DNA of 7,657 nt from JBAXPV01 sp037132075 (GCA_037132075.1 JBAXPV010000074.1:1-7657), one strand, 5' to 3'; numbered from the stretch's first letter, positions 1 through 7,635 are shown. The notes: generated by a model from the letters alone, not told the origin. Translations and numbers: made by a program.

Positions 1-242
1 GGCCGGTTCGGTCCACCCGCTTTGAGTGGAAGGAACAGGTTGACCTGGGCGGTTCAGGCGGTTTTGTGGAACACCACATGAACACAGCCTCCAGCAATAC
101 CAGCGCCATGATGATGAATTATGAGATGTTGGGGATTGATTTGGAGAAGTTTAAGGGGGAGGATGATGAAATGCTCCTCATTCAACCTCATGCCAGTAAT
201 AAATATACGGACACTCAGAAACGGCTTCCTTTTAATAAATAA
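1..242 (+). CDS. Unrecognised protein, 3' end only (partial)
   Basis: One frame, entering at base 3, is open from the window edge to a TAA at 240-242, followed directly by an in-frame TAG (243-245). It gives 79 residues of the C-terminus of a protein whose start lies outside the window; the other two forward frames close early. The tail is Gly-, Met- and Asn-rich in its first half (a GGSGG run, then a MMMNYEM stretch) and ends in a basic tail, KRLPFNK. I do not recognise the family and see no membrane segment or catalytic motif. By hand count this stretch is about 47% G+C (the first 60 bases about 65%), clearly above the operon that follows, so it probably belongs to the background genome or to a different element. 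It could also be a decayed remnant. Its same-strand orientation allows read-through into the operon. Confidence 0.5.
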   Translation, partial: PVRSTRFEWKEQVDLGGSGGFVEHHMNTASSNTSAMMMNYEMLGIDLEKFKGEDDEMLLIQPHASNKYTDTQKRLPFNK

Positions 243-301
243 TAGAATGCCACATTAAATAAATATTAAATGCTCAGAGTCGGGATAATTTTAATCACTC
301 A

Positions 302-319
302 ATACAAAAACAATTGTAT
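302..319. promoter_or_regulatory. Inverted repeat, candidate operator for the XRE regulator
   Basis: ATACAA at 302-307 and TTGTAT at 314-319 form a perfect 6-base inverted repeat with a 6-base spacer. The palindrome ACAATTGT (310-317) lies inside it. The right arm runs into the putative -7 element, so a dimeric helix-turn-helix protein bound here would block transcription. Position and symmetry fit autoregulation by the adjacent regulator, as in restriction-modification controller proteins, but short AT-rich inverted repeats are common by chance. No second copy was found in the gap. Confidence 0.25.
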
Positions 320-324
320 ATTTG
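317..324 (+). promoter_or_regulatory. Candidate Bacteroidota-type -7 promoter element
   Basis: TATATTTG fits the TAnnTTTG -7 consensus of the Bacteroidota primary sigma factor. No clear TTTG/TTG -33 box lies about 20 bases upstream (the 290-300 stretch reads TTAATCACTC), so this is only half a match. If it is used, transcription would begin near 331. That is upstream of the TTG start at 356 but downstream of the alternative TTG at 314, which supports the shorter regulator. It would drive the whole five-gene operon. Confidence 0.35.
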
Positions 325-355
325 GACAATTACTGACAAGTCGAAATTGAGTCCA

Positions 356-661
356 TTGAATACAGTAGGTCAAATACTTAGAGAATACCGTGAATCTAAA
401 GGTCTTTTGCTCCGGCAAGTTGCAGCAGCTTTGGAAATGGATACTGCTCTTTTGAGCAAGTTTGAACGGGACGACAGAAAACCCAACAAAGCTCAATTGC
501 TGATGTTTGCAAAGTATTACAATACAAATTCTGACGAATTATTAGTAGCCTGGTTGAGCGATAAAATAGCCAACGACGTACAAAATGAGGACTTGGCCAC
601 CCAGGCATTAAAAGAAGCCGGCAAGAAGGTCGAGTTACACAAAAGGAAAAACAAACAATGA
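356..661 (+). CDS. XRE-family helix-turn-helix transcriptional regulator
   Basis: A small DNA-binding protein, likely the controller of the downstream restriction-modification operon. From TTG 356 it has 101 residues; the frame stays open to another TTG at 314 (115 residues), and no ATG is available near the 5' end. I prefer 356 because the product then starts MNTVGQILREYR, the usual N-terminus of small XRE proteins of this kind as I remember them, and because the likely -7 element (317-324) would fall inside the longer version. The helix-turn-helix spans about residues 19-43: LRQVAAALEMDTALLSKFER, then the DDRKP turn, where D replaces the common G of ERGDRKP. A helical C-terminal part (AWLSDKIANDV) may dimerise, and the tail is Lys/Arg-rich. 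Its stop overlaps the mod start as ATGA, so the two are probably translationally coupled. Known relatives in such operons delay or limit expression of the restriction arm; that role here is inferred. Start confidence is moderate, family confidence high. Confidence 0.85.
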   Translation: MNTVGQILREYRESKGLLLRQVAAALEMDTALLSKFERDDRKPNKAQLLMFAKYYNTNSDELLVAWLSDKIANDVQNEDLATQALKEAGKKVELHKRKNKQ

Positions 662-2529
662 ACGGAGAATCTTTAAACATACCACAAGACAATTTGGATA
701 AACTCCAATTGCTTTTCCCAGACATTTTTTCGGAAGGTAAAATAGACATGGAAAAGTTTAAAGCAACTTTCTCTGATGATATAAATTTCCAAAACGAAAG
801 ATATGTTTTGAATTGGGCTGGGAAAGCCGATGCCTTTAAGGTATTGCAGATAAGAACAACAGCCACACTAAAACCACAACCGGAACAATCCATAAATTTT
901 GACACCACTCAAAATGTCTTTATTGAAGGGGAAAATTTGGAAGTTCTAAAAGTATTACAGAAGGCTTACTATGGTAAAATCAAAGTAATTGAAATTGACC
1001 CACCCTACAATACCGGCAACGACAGTTTTATTTACCCTGATAGCTTTAAAGAAAACAAAACTGATTACGAAAAACGGATCGGTGACAAAGATGAAGAAGG
1101 ATACCTGATGAAAGAAGGAATGTTCCGTAAAAACAGCAAAGACAGCGGACATTATCACAGTAACTGGCTAAGCATGATGTATCCCCGTTTATTTTTAGCA
1201 AAAAATTTATTGAGAGATGATGGGGTTATTTTCGTTCACATTGATGATAACGAGGTTCACAACCTTCGGTTGTTGATGAATGAAATTTTCGGTGAAGAAA
1301 ATTTTATATCATCATTTATATGGAAAAGCCGACAAATTGTAGATAGTAGAACTCAAAATGGTGTATCTAATGACCATGAATATATTTTAGTTTTTGGGAA
1401 AAACAATGGTGGGCTTAGAGGCAGAAAAAGCAGTATTGATAAATATAAAAACCCTGACAATGACGAAAGGGGAGCTTGGATGAGTAATAGTATTTTAGGA
1501 TTAGCAACAGCGGGTCAAAGACCAAACCTGCATTATGATATAACAGATCCCGAAACAGGTAATAGTTATTCTCCACCACCAGATTCAGGTTGGCGTTACT
1601 CCAAAGATACAATGGCCAATAAGATTAAGGAGAAAAGAATTGTATTTCCATCCAAGAAAGAAGGGAGACCAAGAGAGAAAAAATTCATTTTAGAATTAGA
1701 AAGTGAATACACAGGATTTTCATCCTTAATTTCAACCGAGGTAGGTTATACATTAAATGGAACACGAGAACTTAGAGATAATTTGGAAGGGAATTTCTTT
1801 CCTTTCCCTAAGCCTGTATCAATAATTAAAAAACTTATTGAACAAGGGGTGTCTTATGAACCTAATGACCAGAATATCATTCTTGATTTCTTTGGCGGTT
1901 CAGGCACAACAGCTCAAGCCGTTTTAGAACAGAACAAAGAAGATGGAGGCAATAGAAATTTTATTTTAGTGCAATTGCCAGAATTAACTGATGAAAACAG
2001 CGAAGCATTCAAAGCAAATTACAAAACTATTGCAGACATTTCAAAAGAAAGAATAAGGAGAGTGATAAAGAAAATTGAAAAAGAAATTAAGGAAAATAAA
2101 AATCTTCTGAATGGAGACGAAAACAAAAATATTGATTTAGGTTTCAAAGTTTTTAAACTTTCGCCTTCCAATTTCAAAATTTGGAGAGGAAGCGAAATTA
2201 CAGAAGAGAATTTAGTTACTCAGTTGGATGCATTTACAGATCCAGTTAAGGAAGAAAGCAAAACAGAAAATATGCTTTTTGAATTGATGCTAAAGGCCGG
2301 ATATCTCCTTACTGACAAGGTTGAAGCCAAGGGTAAGTATTATTCAGTGAAGGATGGAGAGCTGATTGTTGCACTGGAAAAAATCAATCTGGAGATAATT
2401 GAGAACATTATTTCTGCTCAACCCAAAAAGGTAATTACTCTTGATAGTCTGTTTTCCGGCAACGACCAGCTTAAAACGAATACCATGTTGCAAATGAAGG
2501 ATGCTGATATAGATTTTAAAACGATTTAG
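658..2529 (+). CDS. mod: Type III restriction-modification DNA methyltransferase (Mod), N6-adenine
   Basis: Transfers a methyl group from S-adenosylmethionine to adenine N6 in a short asymmetric site, and supplies target recognition for the Mod-Res complex. Its 623 residues are normal for Mod. The catalytic motif IV, DPPYNTG, is at residues 114-120. The AdoMet-binding motif I, FFGGSGTT, is at about 411-418 within DFFGGSGTTAQAV. Motif IV preceding motif I defines the beta class used by type III enzymes. The region between them (roughly 220-370, starting SFIWKSRQ) is the expected target recognition domain; the sequence specificity cannot be read from it. The C-terminus (about 450-623) is Lys/Glu-rich and ends with a GNDQLKTNTMLQMKDA-type tail familiar from other Mods. 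All visible catalytic residues are intact, so methylation is expected to be active. The gene starts in the ATGA overlap with the regulator, and its stop is 2 bases before the next gene. No simple-sequence repeat suggestive of phase variation was found. Confidence 0.95.
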   Translation: MNGESLNIPQDNLDKLQLLFPDIFSEGKIDMEKFKATFSDDINFQNERYVLNWAGKADAFKVLQIRTTATLKPQPEQSINFDTTQNVFIEGENLEVLKVLQKAYYGKIKVIEIDPPYNTGNDSFIYPDSFKENKTDYEKRIGDKDEEGYLMKEGMFRKNSKDSGHYHSNWLSMMYPRLFLAKNLLRDDGVIFVHIDDNEVHNLRLLMNEIFGEENFISSFIWKSRQIVDSRTQNGVSNDHEYILVFGKNNGGLRGRKSSIDKYKNPDNDERGAWMSNSILGLATAGQRPNLHYDITDPETGNSYSPPPDSGWRYSKDTMANKIKEKRIVFPSKKEGRPREKKFILELESEYTGFSSLISTEVGYTLNGTRELRDNLEGNFFPFPKPVSIIKKLIEQGVSYEPNDQNIILDFFGGSGTTAQAVLEQNKEDGGNRNFILVQLPELTDENSEAFKANYKTIADISKERIRRVIKKIEKEIKENKNLLNGDENKNIDLGFKVFKLSPSNFKIWRGSEITEENLVTQLDAFTDPVKEESKTENMLFELMLKAGYLLTDKVEAKGKYYSVKDGELIVALEKINLEIIENIISAQPKKVITLDSLFSGNDQLKTNTMLQMKDADIDFKTI

Positions 2530-2531
2530 CC

Positions 2532-5183
2532 ATGGCAGAAAAAAGAACATTGAAAGTGTTTGAGAACGGAGCTACATGGCTTCGGGCAGATTTTCATTTG
2601 CATACCAAAGCCGACAGTGCTTTCTCCTACACTGACGACCCCAACTTTTTTGCAACAAAATTTATTGAGCAATTAAAGAGTGAGGAAATACAAGTTGCTG
2701 TTATCTCTAACCACAACAAGTTTGACATTGTAGAATTTAAAGAACTGCGCAAAAATGCGGAGAGAGAGGAAATATATTTGCTTCCTGGTGTGGAATTTTC
2801 AGTGAAAGACGGAGCAAAAGGGTTGCACATTCTTATTGTGTTCAGCGATGAATGGATTTACAATGCGGAAAATTCGAACAACATACAAAAGTTTTTGGAT
2901 ACTGCATTTTTGGGAATCTCAAACTACGAAAATCCACCATATGTCAATTCAAAGTTTGACCTTAATGAAACATATTCAACTTTGAACAGCTTGGAGAAAG
3001 ATTTCTTTTTTGTATTGGCTCATATTGACGACCCAAGTGGATTATTCGAAGAACTTAAAGGAAGAAACCTTGTAGACTGCTGCACTTCGGAGGTATTTGA
3101 CAAGAAAGTTCTAGCAGTTCAAAAAAGCAGAAGCAAAGACAACCGCAATCGACTAATGGAATTAATCGGGAAGAAGAAAATTTCATTCGTTGAGGGAACA
3201 GATTCTGCCGATAAAGGCATTCAAGGAATAGGAAAGGGCAATGATGTAAATGGCGTAACTCAAAAAACATTTTTGAGAATGGGTTCATTCAACTTTGATG
3301 CACTTAAATATGTTCTACTTGATCCCGACAATCGTGTTTCGTCATGTAAACCCAAAATTGACAACGCATATCTCAAGTCAATCACTTTCACAACAGGTAG
3401 ATGGAAGGGAAAGAAAATTTCTCTAAACGCAGCAATGAATAATTTAATCGGGATAAGAGGAAGCGGAAAATCAACCATACTTGAGACTGTGCGTTACGCT
3501 TTGGATATTCCAATTGGTAACAATGCACACGAACCAAACTACAAGGAACGTTTAGTTCAAAATTTCTTAGGAAGTGGTGGAAAAATGGAAATTGAATTAG
3601 TTAACAAACACGGTAAAACATTTATTGCTGAGAAAATATATGGAGAATCAACAAGCATTTATCATAACAATGAATTGCAACATAACCTGAAAGTAAATGC
3701 AATAATTAATAAACCACTTTATTACGGACAGAAAGATTTATCAGACATCGGAGGCGAAACTTCAACGGAAGATTTGATAAATAAGCTGATGGGTGATAAA
3801 CTTAAGAATATTCGCCTGCAAATAGAAGAGCAGAATTCTATTGTTATAAATATTTTATCTGAGCATAGAAAAATAAATAAGCAGCTTGGAACAGAGGAAG
3901 AGATCAAAGCAACGAAAGCAGCCATTGAAAATGATATGAAAATTTTCAAGGAGCATAAGATTGATGAGAAGTTGAATAGGCAAATTGGGTTCAACAAAGA
4001 CAGCAACCGCCTTGACAACATTCTTGAATTTGAAGATTTAGTTATTGATGCAGTGCAAACTCTTTATAATGACTTTAAAGACTTATTTGTAGGATATACA
4101 ACTTACGAGTCGAAAGAAAATAGTGACTTGTTCAAGCTTTTGTATGAATCATTCGGCAAATTCCAAAATGTATTTCAGCAGATTCCAGATTCTTTGAAAC
4201 TTCTGCAAACAGAAAAGAAAAATATAGAACAGATTAAAATAGTGTTCTTACAGAAATACGACCAACTGAAGGAAGAATTTTCTGAAATAAAACGAACAAT
4301 AAATCTACCAAACATTGAAGCAGATACTTATGTAAAACTGTCAAAAGACCTTGATTTTCAAAACTCAAAACTTGTTGAGATAAAAAAGTTGTCAGAAAAA
4401 AGAGTTGTCCTAAGAAGGAATCTTACTGAGGCACTGACAAAACTTCGATCCTTATGGCATGATGAATTTACAACGATACAGGACGAAGTTGAACAACTAA
4501 ATAAGGACCAAACTGCAATAAAGATTGTACCTGAGTTCAAAGCAAATAAAGACAAGTTTAAAGATTATTTGAAATCAACAGTTAAGGGGAGCGGACTTAG
4601 AGGAGATTTGGTTGATTCAATTGCTGACAACTATCCTGACTTGATTGAAGTGTATAATGATTTCGGCGTTGATGGAAGTAACATCAAGTCTTTACTTTCT
4701 GGAGGAAATAATCTTGAAAATTTCAAGTCCAGGTTTTTAGAGAATTTAAATGCATTTCTAACTTATCGTGTCCCTGACAAATTCATTGTATATTACAAAG
4801 ACAGACCTTTGCAGGAACATTCTTTGGGACAGCGAGCTTCTGCTTTGATCATATTTATTTTGACCTTGAGAGAAAATGACCTAATAATTATTGACCAACC
4901 CGAAGATGATTTGGACAATCAAACTATTTACACTGATGTAATAAGTGAACTGAAAAAACTCAAAAGTCAAACACAATTCATTTTCGCAACACACAATCCG
5001 AACATTCCAGTACTCGGAGATTGTGAGCAACTTATCAGTTGTACATTCACAAACAACCTTATTGAAACAACTGTTGGCAGTATTGATGATGAAGACATAC
5101 AGGAAAAAATTGTTGACATCATGGAAGGTGGAGAGGAAGCATTTCAACAACGCAAATTAATTTACGAATTATGGAAGCATTAG
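2532..5183 (+). CDS. PHP phosphoesterase-ABC/SMC-like ATPase fusion (TrlF-like / Ppl-like)
   Basis: An 883-residue probable defence effector. The N-terminal PHP (polymerase and histidinol phosphatase) metallo-phosphoesterase domain covers about residues 16-230. Likely metal ligands are the DFHLHT motif (D20, H22, H24), NHN (H61), PGVEF (E88), H99 in LHILIVF, H164 in LAHIDDPSG, and D224 in GTDSADKG. An ABC/SMC-type ATPase follows: Walker A GIRGSGKST at 307-315, a long helical Lys/Glu-rich middle (about 415-660, probable coiled coil), a signature-like SLGQR at 764-768, Walker B LIIIDQPEDDLD around 784-795, and the switch histidine in ATHNPN (H821). The architecture matches what I remember as the TrlF-family AAA-like ATPases and the Ppl phage-defence protein. 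By analogy with SMC-like defence ATPases, nucleotide-gated binding of nucleic acid would activate the PHP hydrolase; the substrate is unknown. The gene starts 2 bases after mod, with no Shine-Dalgarno sequence, and overlaps the next gene by 13 bases, placing it inside the type III operon. Nothing looks broken. Confidence 0.88.
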   Translation: MAEKRTLKVFENGATWLRADFHLHTKADSAFSYTDDPNFFATKFIEQLKSEEIQVAVISNHNKFDIVEFKELRKNAEREEIYLLPGVEFSVKDGAKGLHILIVFSDEWIYNAENSNNIQKFLDTAFLGISNYENPPYVNSKFDLNETYSTLNSLEKDFFFVLAHIDDPSGLFEELKGRNLVDCCTSEVFDKKVLAVQKSRSKDNRNRLMELIGKKKISFVEGTDSADKGIQGIGKGNDVNGVTQKTFLRMGSFNFDALKYVLLDPDNRVSSCKPKIDNAYLKSITFTTGRWKGKKISLNAAMNNLIGIRGSGKSTILETVRYALDIPIGNNAHEPNYKERLVQNFLGSGGKMEIELVNKHGKTFIAEKIYGESTSIYHNNELQHNLKVNAIINKPLYYGQKDLSDIGGETSTEDLINKLMGDKLKNIRLQIEEQNSIVINILSEHRKINKQLGTEEEIKATKAAIENDMKIFKEHKIDEKLNRQIGFNKDSNRLDNILEFEDLVIDAVQTLYNDFKDLFVGYTTYESKENSDLFKLLYESFGKFQNVFQQIPDSLKLLQTEKKNIEQIKIVFLQKYDQLKEEFSEIKRTINLPNIEADTYVKLSKDLDFQNSKLVEIKKLSEKRVVLRRNLTEALTKLRSLWHDEFTTIQDEVEQLNKDQTAIKIVPEFKANKDKFKDYLKSTVKGSGLRGDLVDSIADNYPDLIEVYNDFGVDGSNIKSLLSGGNNLENFKSRFLENLNAFLTYRVPDKFIVYYKDRPLQEHSLGQRASALIIFILTLRENDLIIIDQPEDDLDNQTIYTDVISELKKLKSQTQFIFATHNPNIPVLGDCEQLISCTFTNNLIETTVGSIDDEDIQEKIVDIMEGGEEAFQQRKLIYELWKH

Positions 5184-6337
5184 AAGTTTTGGAGCTAATT
5201 CATAAAGGTGAAAGCAGCAAAGTTCAATTCAAAGAGAGAGTGAATGATGCTTACTCTATCGCAACCGAAATGGTATCGATGTCAAACTCTAAAGGAGGCA
5301 TGCTTATCATTGGCGTCAATGATAAAACAGCAGCATTGCATGGATTATCTTATGATGAAATTCAGGCTACAAATAATTTGTTGGTAGATGCAGCAACTAA
5401 CAATGTTAAAGATCCTATTAACATCTTCACTGAAACTGTAGTTGTTAACGGAGAAAGCTTGATTTTGGTAACTCTCAAAGAAGGTGGAAACAAACCGTAC
5501 AGAGATAATAAAGGAATAATTTGGATAAAAAATGGTTCGGATAAACGAAAAGTAAATAGCAATGAGGAATTGCTTAGGTTATTACAAAGTAGTGGAAATG
5601 TATTAGCAGATGAAGAAACTGTTAAAGGTTCAACAATAAATGATGTTGATACTATTTTTTTTGCTGAATTTCTTCAAAAGAAAACAGGAAAAACTTTGGA
5701 GGAGTTGAATCAATCACTTCCTCAGGTATTGAATAACATGGGATTTGCAAATAATGAAGAATTAACACTTGCAGGTTTATTGTTGTTTGCAAAAAATCCG
5801 CAGACTCAAAAACCTCTATTTACCGTACAGTGCATTTCATTTGTTGGAAATGATGTTTCAGGAAAAGAATACAGAGATAGCGAACCGCCATTTGAAGGGA
5901 ACCTAGCAACGGTATTTGAAAAGACAATGAGTTTTATTTTTCGCAACCTCAGAAAATCACAAGTTGAAGAATCGTTCAACAGTTTAGGAGAACTAGAAAT
6001 ACCAAGAACTGCTATTGAGGAACTTGTCGTTAACTCGCTCATTCACCGTGACTATTACATTAAATCGTCAGTCAAAGTTTTCATTTTTGATAACAGGGTT
6101 GAGATTATCAGTCCGGGCAAATTGCCCAATTCACTCACAGTTGAGAAAATTAAATCAGGCACTTCAGTTTCCCGTAATCCGATTTTATTTTCTAATGCAA
6201 GATACATCATGCCTTATGTTGGTGTTGGTAGTGGTATTCCCCGTGCTTATGCAATATACCCTGACATAGAACTTCAAAATAACGAGGACAAAGAACTGTT
6301 CATAGCAATTATCAAAAGACCTTTACCTGTAAAATGA
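5171..6337 (+). CDS. AlbA_2 (Schlafen-like) nucleic-acid-binding protein with GHKL/RecG-C-type ATPase domain
   Basis: A 388-residue protein of the group often annotated as ATP-binding or RNA-binding domain-containing, or misleadingly as RecG-like helicase. The N-terminal AlbA_2 domain (about residues 5-135) shows the conserved ESSKVQFKE (14-22), the glycine pair with strand GGMLIIGV (42-49), and a late YRDNKGIIWIKNGSDKR segment. AlbA_2 is shared with Schlafen proteins and is thought to bind, and in some members cleave, RNA or DNA. The C-terminal half (about 270-375) resembles the HATPase_c_4 domain: an N-box EELVVNSLIHRDY at 283-295, FDNRVEIISPGKLP, and the glycine-rich ATP lid VGVGSGIPRA from about residue 350. 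No helicase Walker A motif is present. ATP binding probably controls nucleic-acid contact or a partner. The start ATG lies inside the end of the PHP-ATPase gene (13-base overlap), and the stop overlaps res as ATGA, so it is likely made in step with both neighbours. A run of eight T (5655-5662) lies in frame. The role is inferred. Confidence 0.85.
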   Translation: MEALEVLELIHKGESSKVQFKERVNDAYSIATEMVSMSNSKGGMLIIGVNDKTAALHGLSYDEIQATNNLLVDAATNNVKDPINIFTETVVVNGESLILVTLKEGGNKPYRDNKGIIWIKNGSDKRKVNSNEELLRLLQSSGNVLADEETVKGSTINDVDTIFFAEFLQKKTGKTLEELNQSLPQVLNNMGFANNEELTLAGLLLFAKNPQTQKPLFTVQCISFVGNDVSGKEYRDSEPPFEGNLATVFEKTMSFIFRNLRKSQVEESFNSLGELEIPRTAIEELVVNSLIHRDYYIKSSVKVFIFDNRVEIISPGKLPNSLTVEKIKSGTSVSRNPILFSNARYIMPYVGVGSGIPRAYAIYPDIELQNNEDKELFIAIIKRPLPVK

Positions 6338-7635
6338 GACTCCACTTTGACAGCAATCAATCTTATCAGTGGGATGCAGTTAAAAGTATCACCGACATCT
6401 TTGCCGGCCAACCATTGAGCAGTGGAGATTATGAATTTTCAGTAAATGCATCAGGGGCATTACTTTCCGAAAATGGGTTTGGCAATAACCTTACCTTGTC
6501 GGCAGATCAGATATATGAAAATGTAAAATCCATTCAGCAACGAAACGAAATCAAAACAGCTGTTGAAGAGTTGCAGGGAATGAATTTTTCAATAGAGATG
6601 GAAACAGGCACTGGGAAGACTTATGTGTATCTGCGTACTATTTATGAATTGAATAAGCTTTATGGCTTTAAAAAATTTGTCATAGTTGTTCCCTCTGTTG
6701 CAATTCGTGAAGGTGTTTTGAAAAACCTACAAATCACCCACGATCATTTTCAATCGCTGTATGACAAAACATCAATAAACTTCGATGTGTACGACAGCAA
6801 AAAGGTTTCAAGCCTTCGGGGTTTCTCCTCTGGCAATGCAATTCAGGTTTTAGTAATCAATATTGATTCATTTGCTAAAGACGAGAACATTATCAATAAA
6901 CCAAACGATAAACTCACAGGCAAAAAGCCAGTGGAGTTTATTCAAAGCACAAAGCCTATTGTGATAGTGGATGAACCACAAAACATGGAAACGGAGAACC
7001 GGAAGAAGGCAATAAGGAATTTAGAACCTCTGTGTACTTTGCGCTATTCCGCTACTCATGTGAACTTGTATAACCTCATGTATTCACTCAATCCTGTAAA
7101 GGCCTACGATTTGGGATTGGTAAAGCAAATTGAAGTCGATAGTGTAATGAGTGAAAATGATTTTAATGATAGCTTTATTCAATTAGAGAGTGTAAACAGA
7201 ACTGGAAACAGCATTACTTCAAAAATCAAAATTGATGTTATCACAAATTCAGGGATAAAAAGAAAATCTGTAACTGCAAGCAAGAGTAAATTGGACTTAT
7301 TTGAGTTGAGTGGGAAGAATGAAAAATACGACGGCCTTAAGATTTATGAAATAGATTTTGGCAATCAGCAAATAGAACTCACCAACGGAATTGTCTTGGC
7401 ACCTGGAGAGTCACAAGGCGGTATGAATGATGAAGTTATGCGATTCATGATTCAGAAAACAGTTGAGGAGCACATAAAGAAGGAACGAGAATACAAGGCT
7501 AAATGCATAAAAGTGTTGACTTTGTTTTTTATTGATAAAGTGAAAAATTACCGGGAATATGATGAAAACGGGAATCCAATTCCCGGTAAGTATGCTAAAT
7601 GGTTTGTTACTGTTCAGGGGTTATTAACAAGTTAA
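6334..7635 (+). CDS. res: Type III restriction enzyme subunit Res, C-terminally truncated (probably non-functional)
   Basis: Res is the ATP-dependent helicase/translocase and endonuclease partner of Mod. This 433-residue frame carries only the first RecA-like half: Walker A METGTGKT (E90 to T96), VVPSVAIREG (motif Ia), the DEPQ box at 213-216 and SATH at 239-242. The similarity runs on through the insert typical of type III Res to KVLTLFFIDKVKNYREY and the conserved DENGNPIPGKYAKWF. After F424 (base 7605) the expected Glu-rich continuation is absent. Nine unrelated residues lead to a TAA at 7633-7635. Family members are usually around 900-1000 residues, so the second RecA half (motifs IV-VI) and the C-terminal PD-(D/E)XK nuclease are missing. 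All three forward frames close shortly after 7605, so a single frameshift does not rescue the gene; an insertion or recombination junction is more likely. The start ATG overlaps the stop of the preceding gene as ATGA. DNA cleavage should be lost unless the rest exists downstream. Confidence 0.9.
   Translation: MRLHFDSNQSYQWDAVKSITDIFAGQPLSSGDYEFSVNASGALLSENGFGNNLTLSADQIYENVKSIQQRNEIKTAVEELQGMNFSIEMETGTGKTYVYLRTIYELNKLYGFKKFVIVVPSVAIREGVLKNLQITHDHFQSLYDKTSINFDVYDSKKVSSLRGFSSGNAIQVLVINIDSFAKDENIINKPNDKLTGKKPVEFIQSTKPIVIVDEPQNMETENRKKAIRNLEPLCTLRYSATHVNLYNLMYSLNPVKAYDLGLVKQIEVDSVMSENDFNDSFIQLESVNRTGNSITSKIKIDVITNSGIKRKSVTASKSKLDLFELSGKNEKYDGLKIYEIDFGNQQIELTNGIVLAPGESQGGMNDEVMRFMIQKTVEEHIKKEREYKAKCIKVLTLFFIDKVKNYREYDENGNPIPGKYAKWFVTVQGLLTS

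Noticed and set aside
48..59. The 12-mer GGCGGTTCAGGC in the upstream gene also occurs in mod motif I (about 1895-1906), hinting at a duplicated methyltransferase fragment
   Set aside because: Both encode a Gly-Gly-Ser-Gly run; residues on either side differ completely and no other methyltransferase motif is present upstream, so chance is the better explanation.
254..271. Two copies of ATTAAAT eleven bases apart in the gap after the upstream gene
   Set aside because: Seven-base AT-only repeats are expected by chance in such a sequence, and there is no GC stem that would make this a terminator.
314..355. Longer version of the regulator starting at TTG 314
   Set aside because: The extra 14 residues (YIWTITDKSKLSP region) do not look like the family N-terminus and overlap the likely -7 element; kept only as an alternative start.
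396..908. 170-residue open frame on the minus strand across the regulator and the start of mod
   Set aside because: It lies wholly opposite two clearly coding genes, is rich in Cys, Ser and Phe as expected from the complement of AT-rich coding sequence, and matches no domain I know.
5655..5662. Run of eight T inside the AlbA_2 gene as a phase-variation or slippage site
   Set aside because: The frame reads straight through as Thr-Ile-Phe-Phe-Ala, the run is short and in an AT-rich gene, and phase variation in type III systems normally acts on mod, where no tandem repeat was found.
7624..7635. TTAACAAGTTAA palindrome as a transcription terminator for the operon
   Set aside because: The arms are only five bases, AT-rich and lack a following T-run, so a stable terminator hairpin is unlikely; it is noted only as part of the junction sequence.
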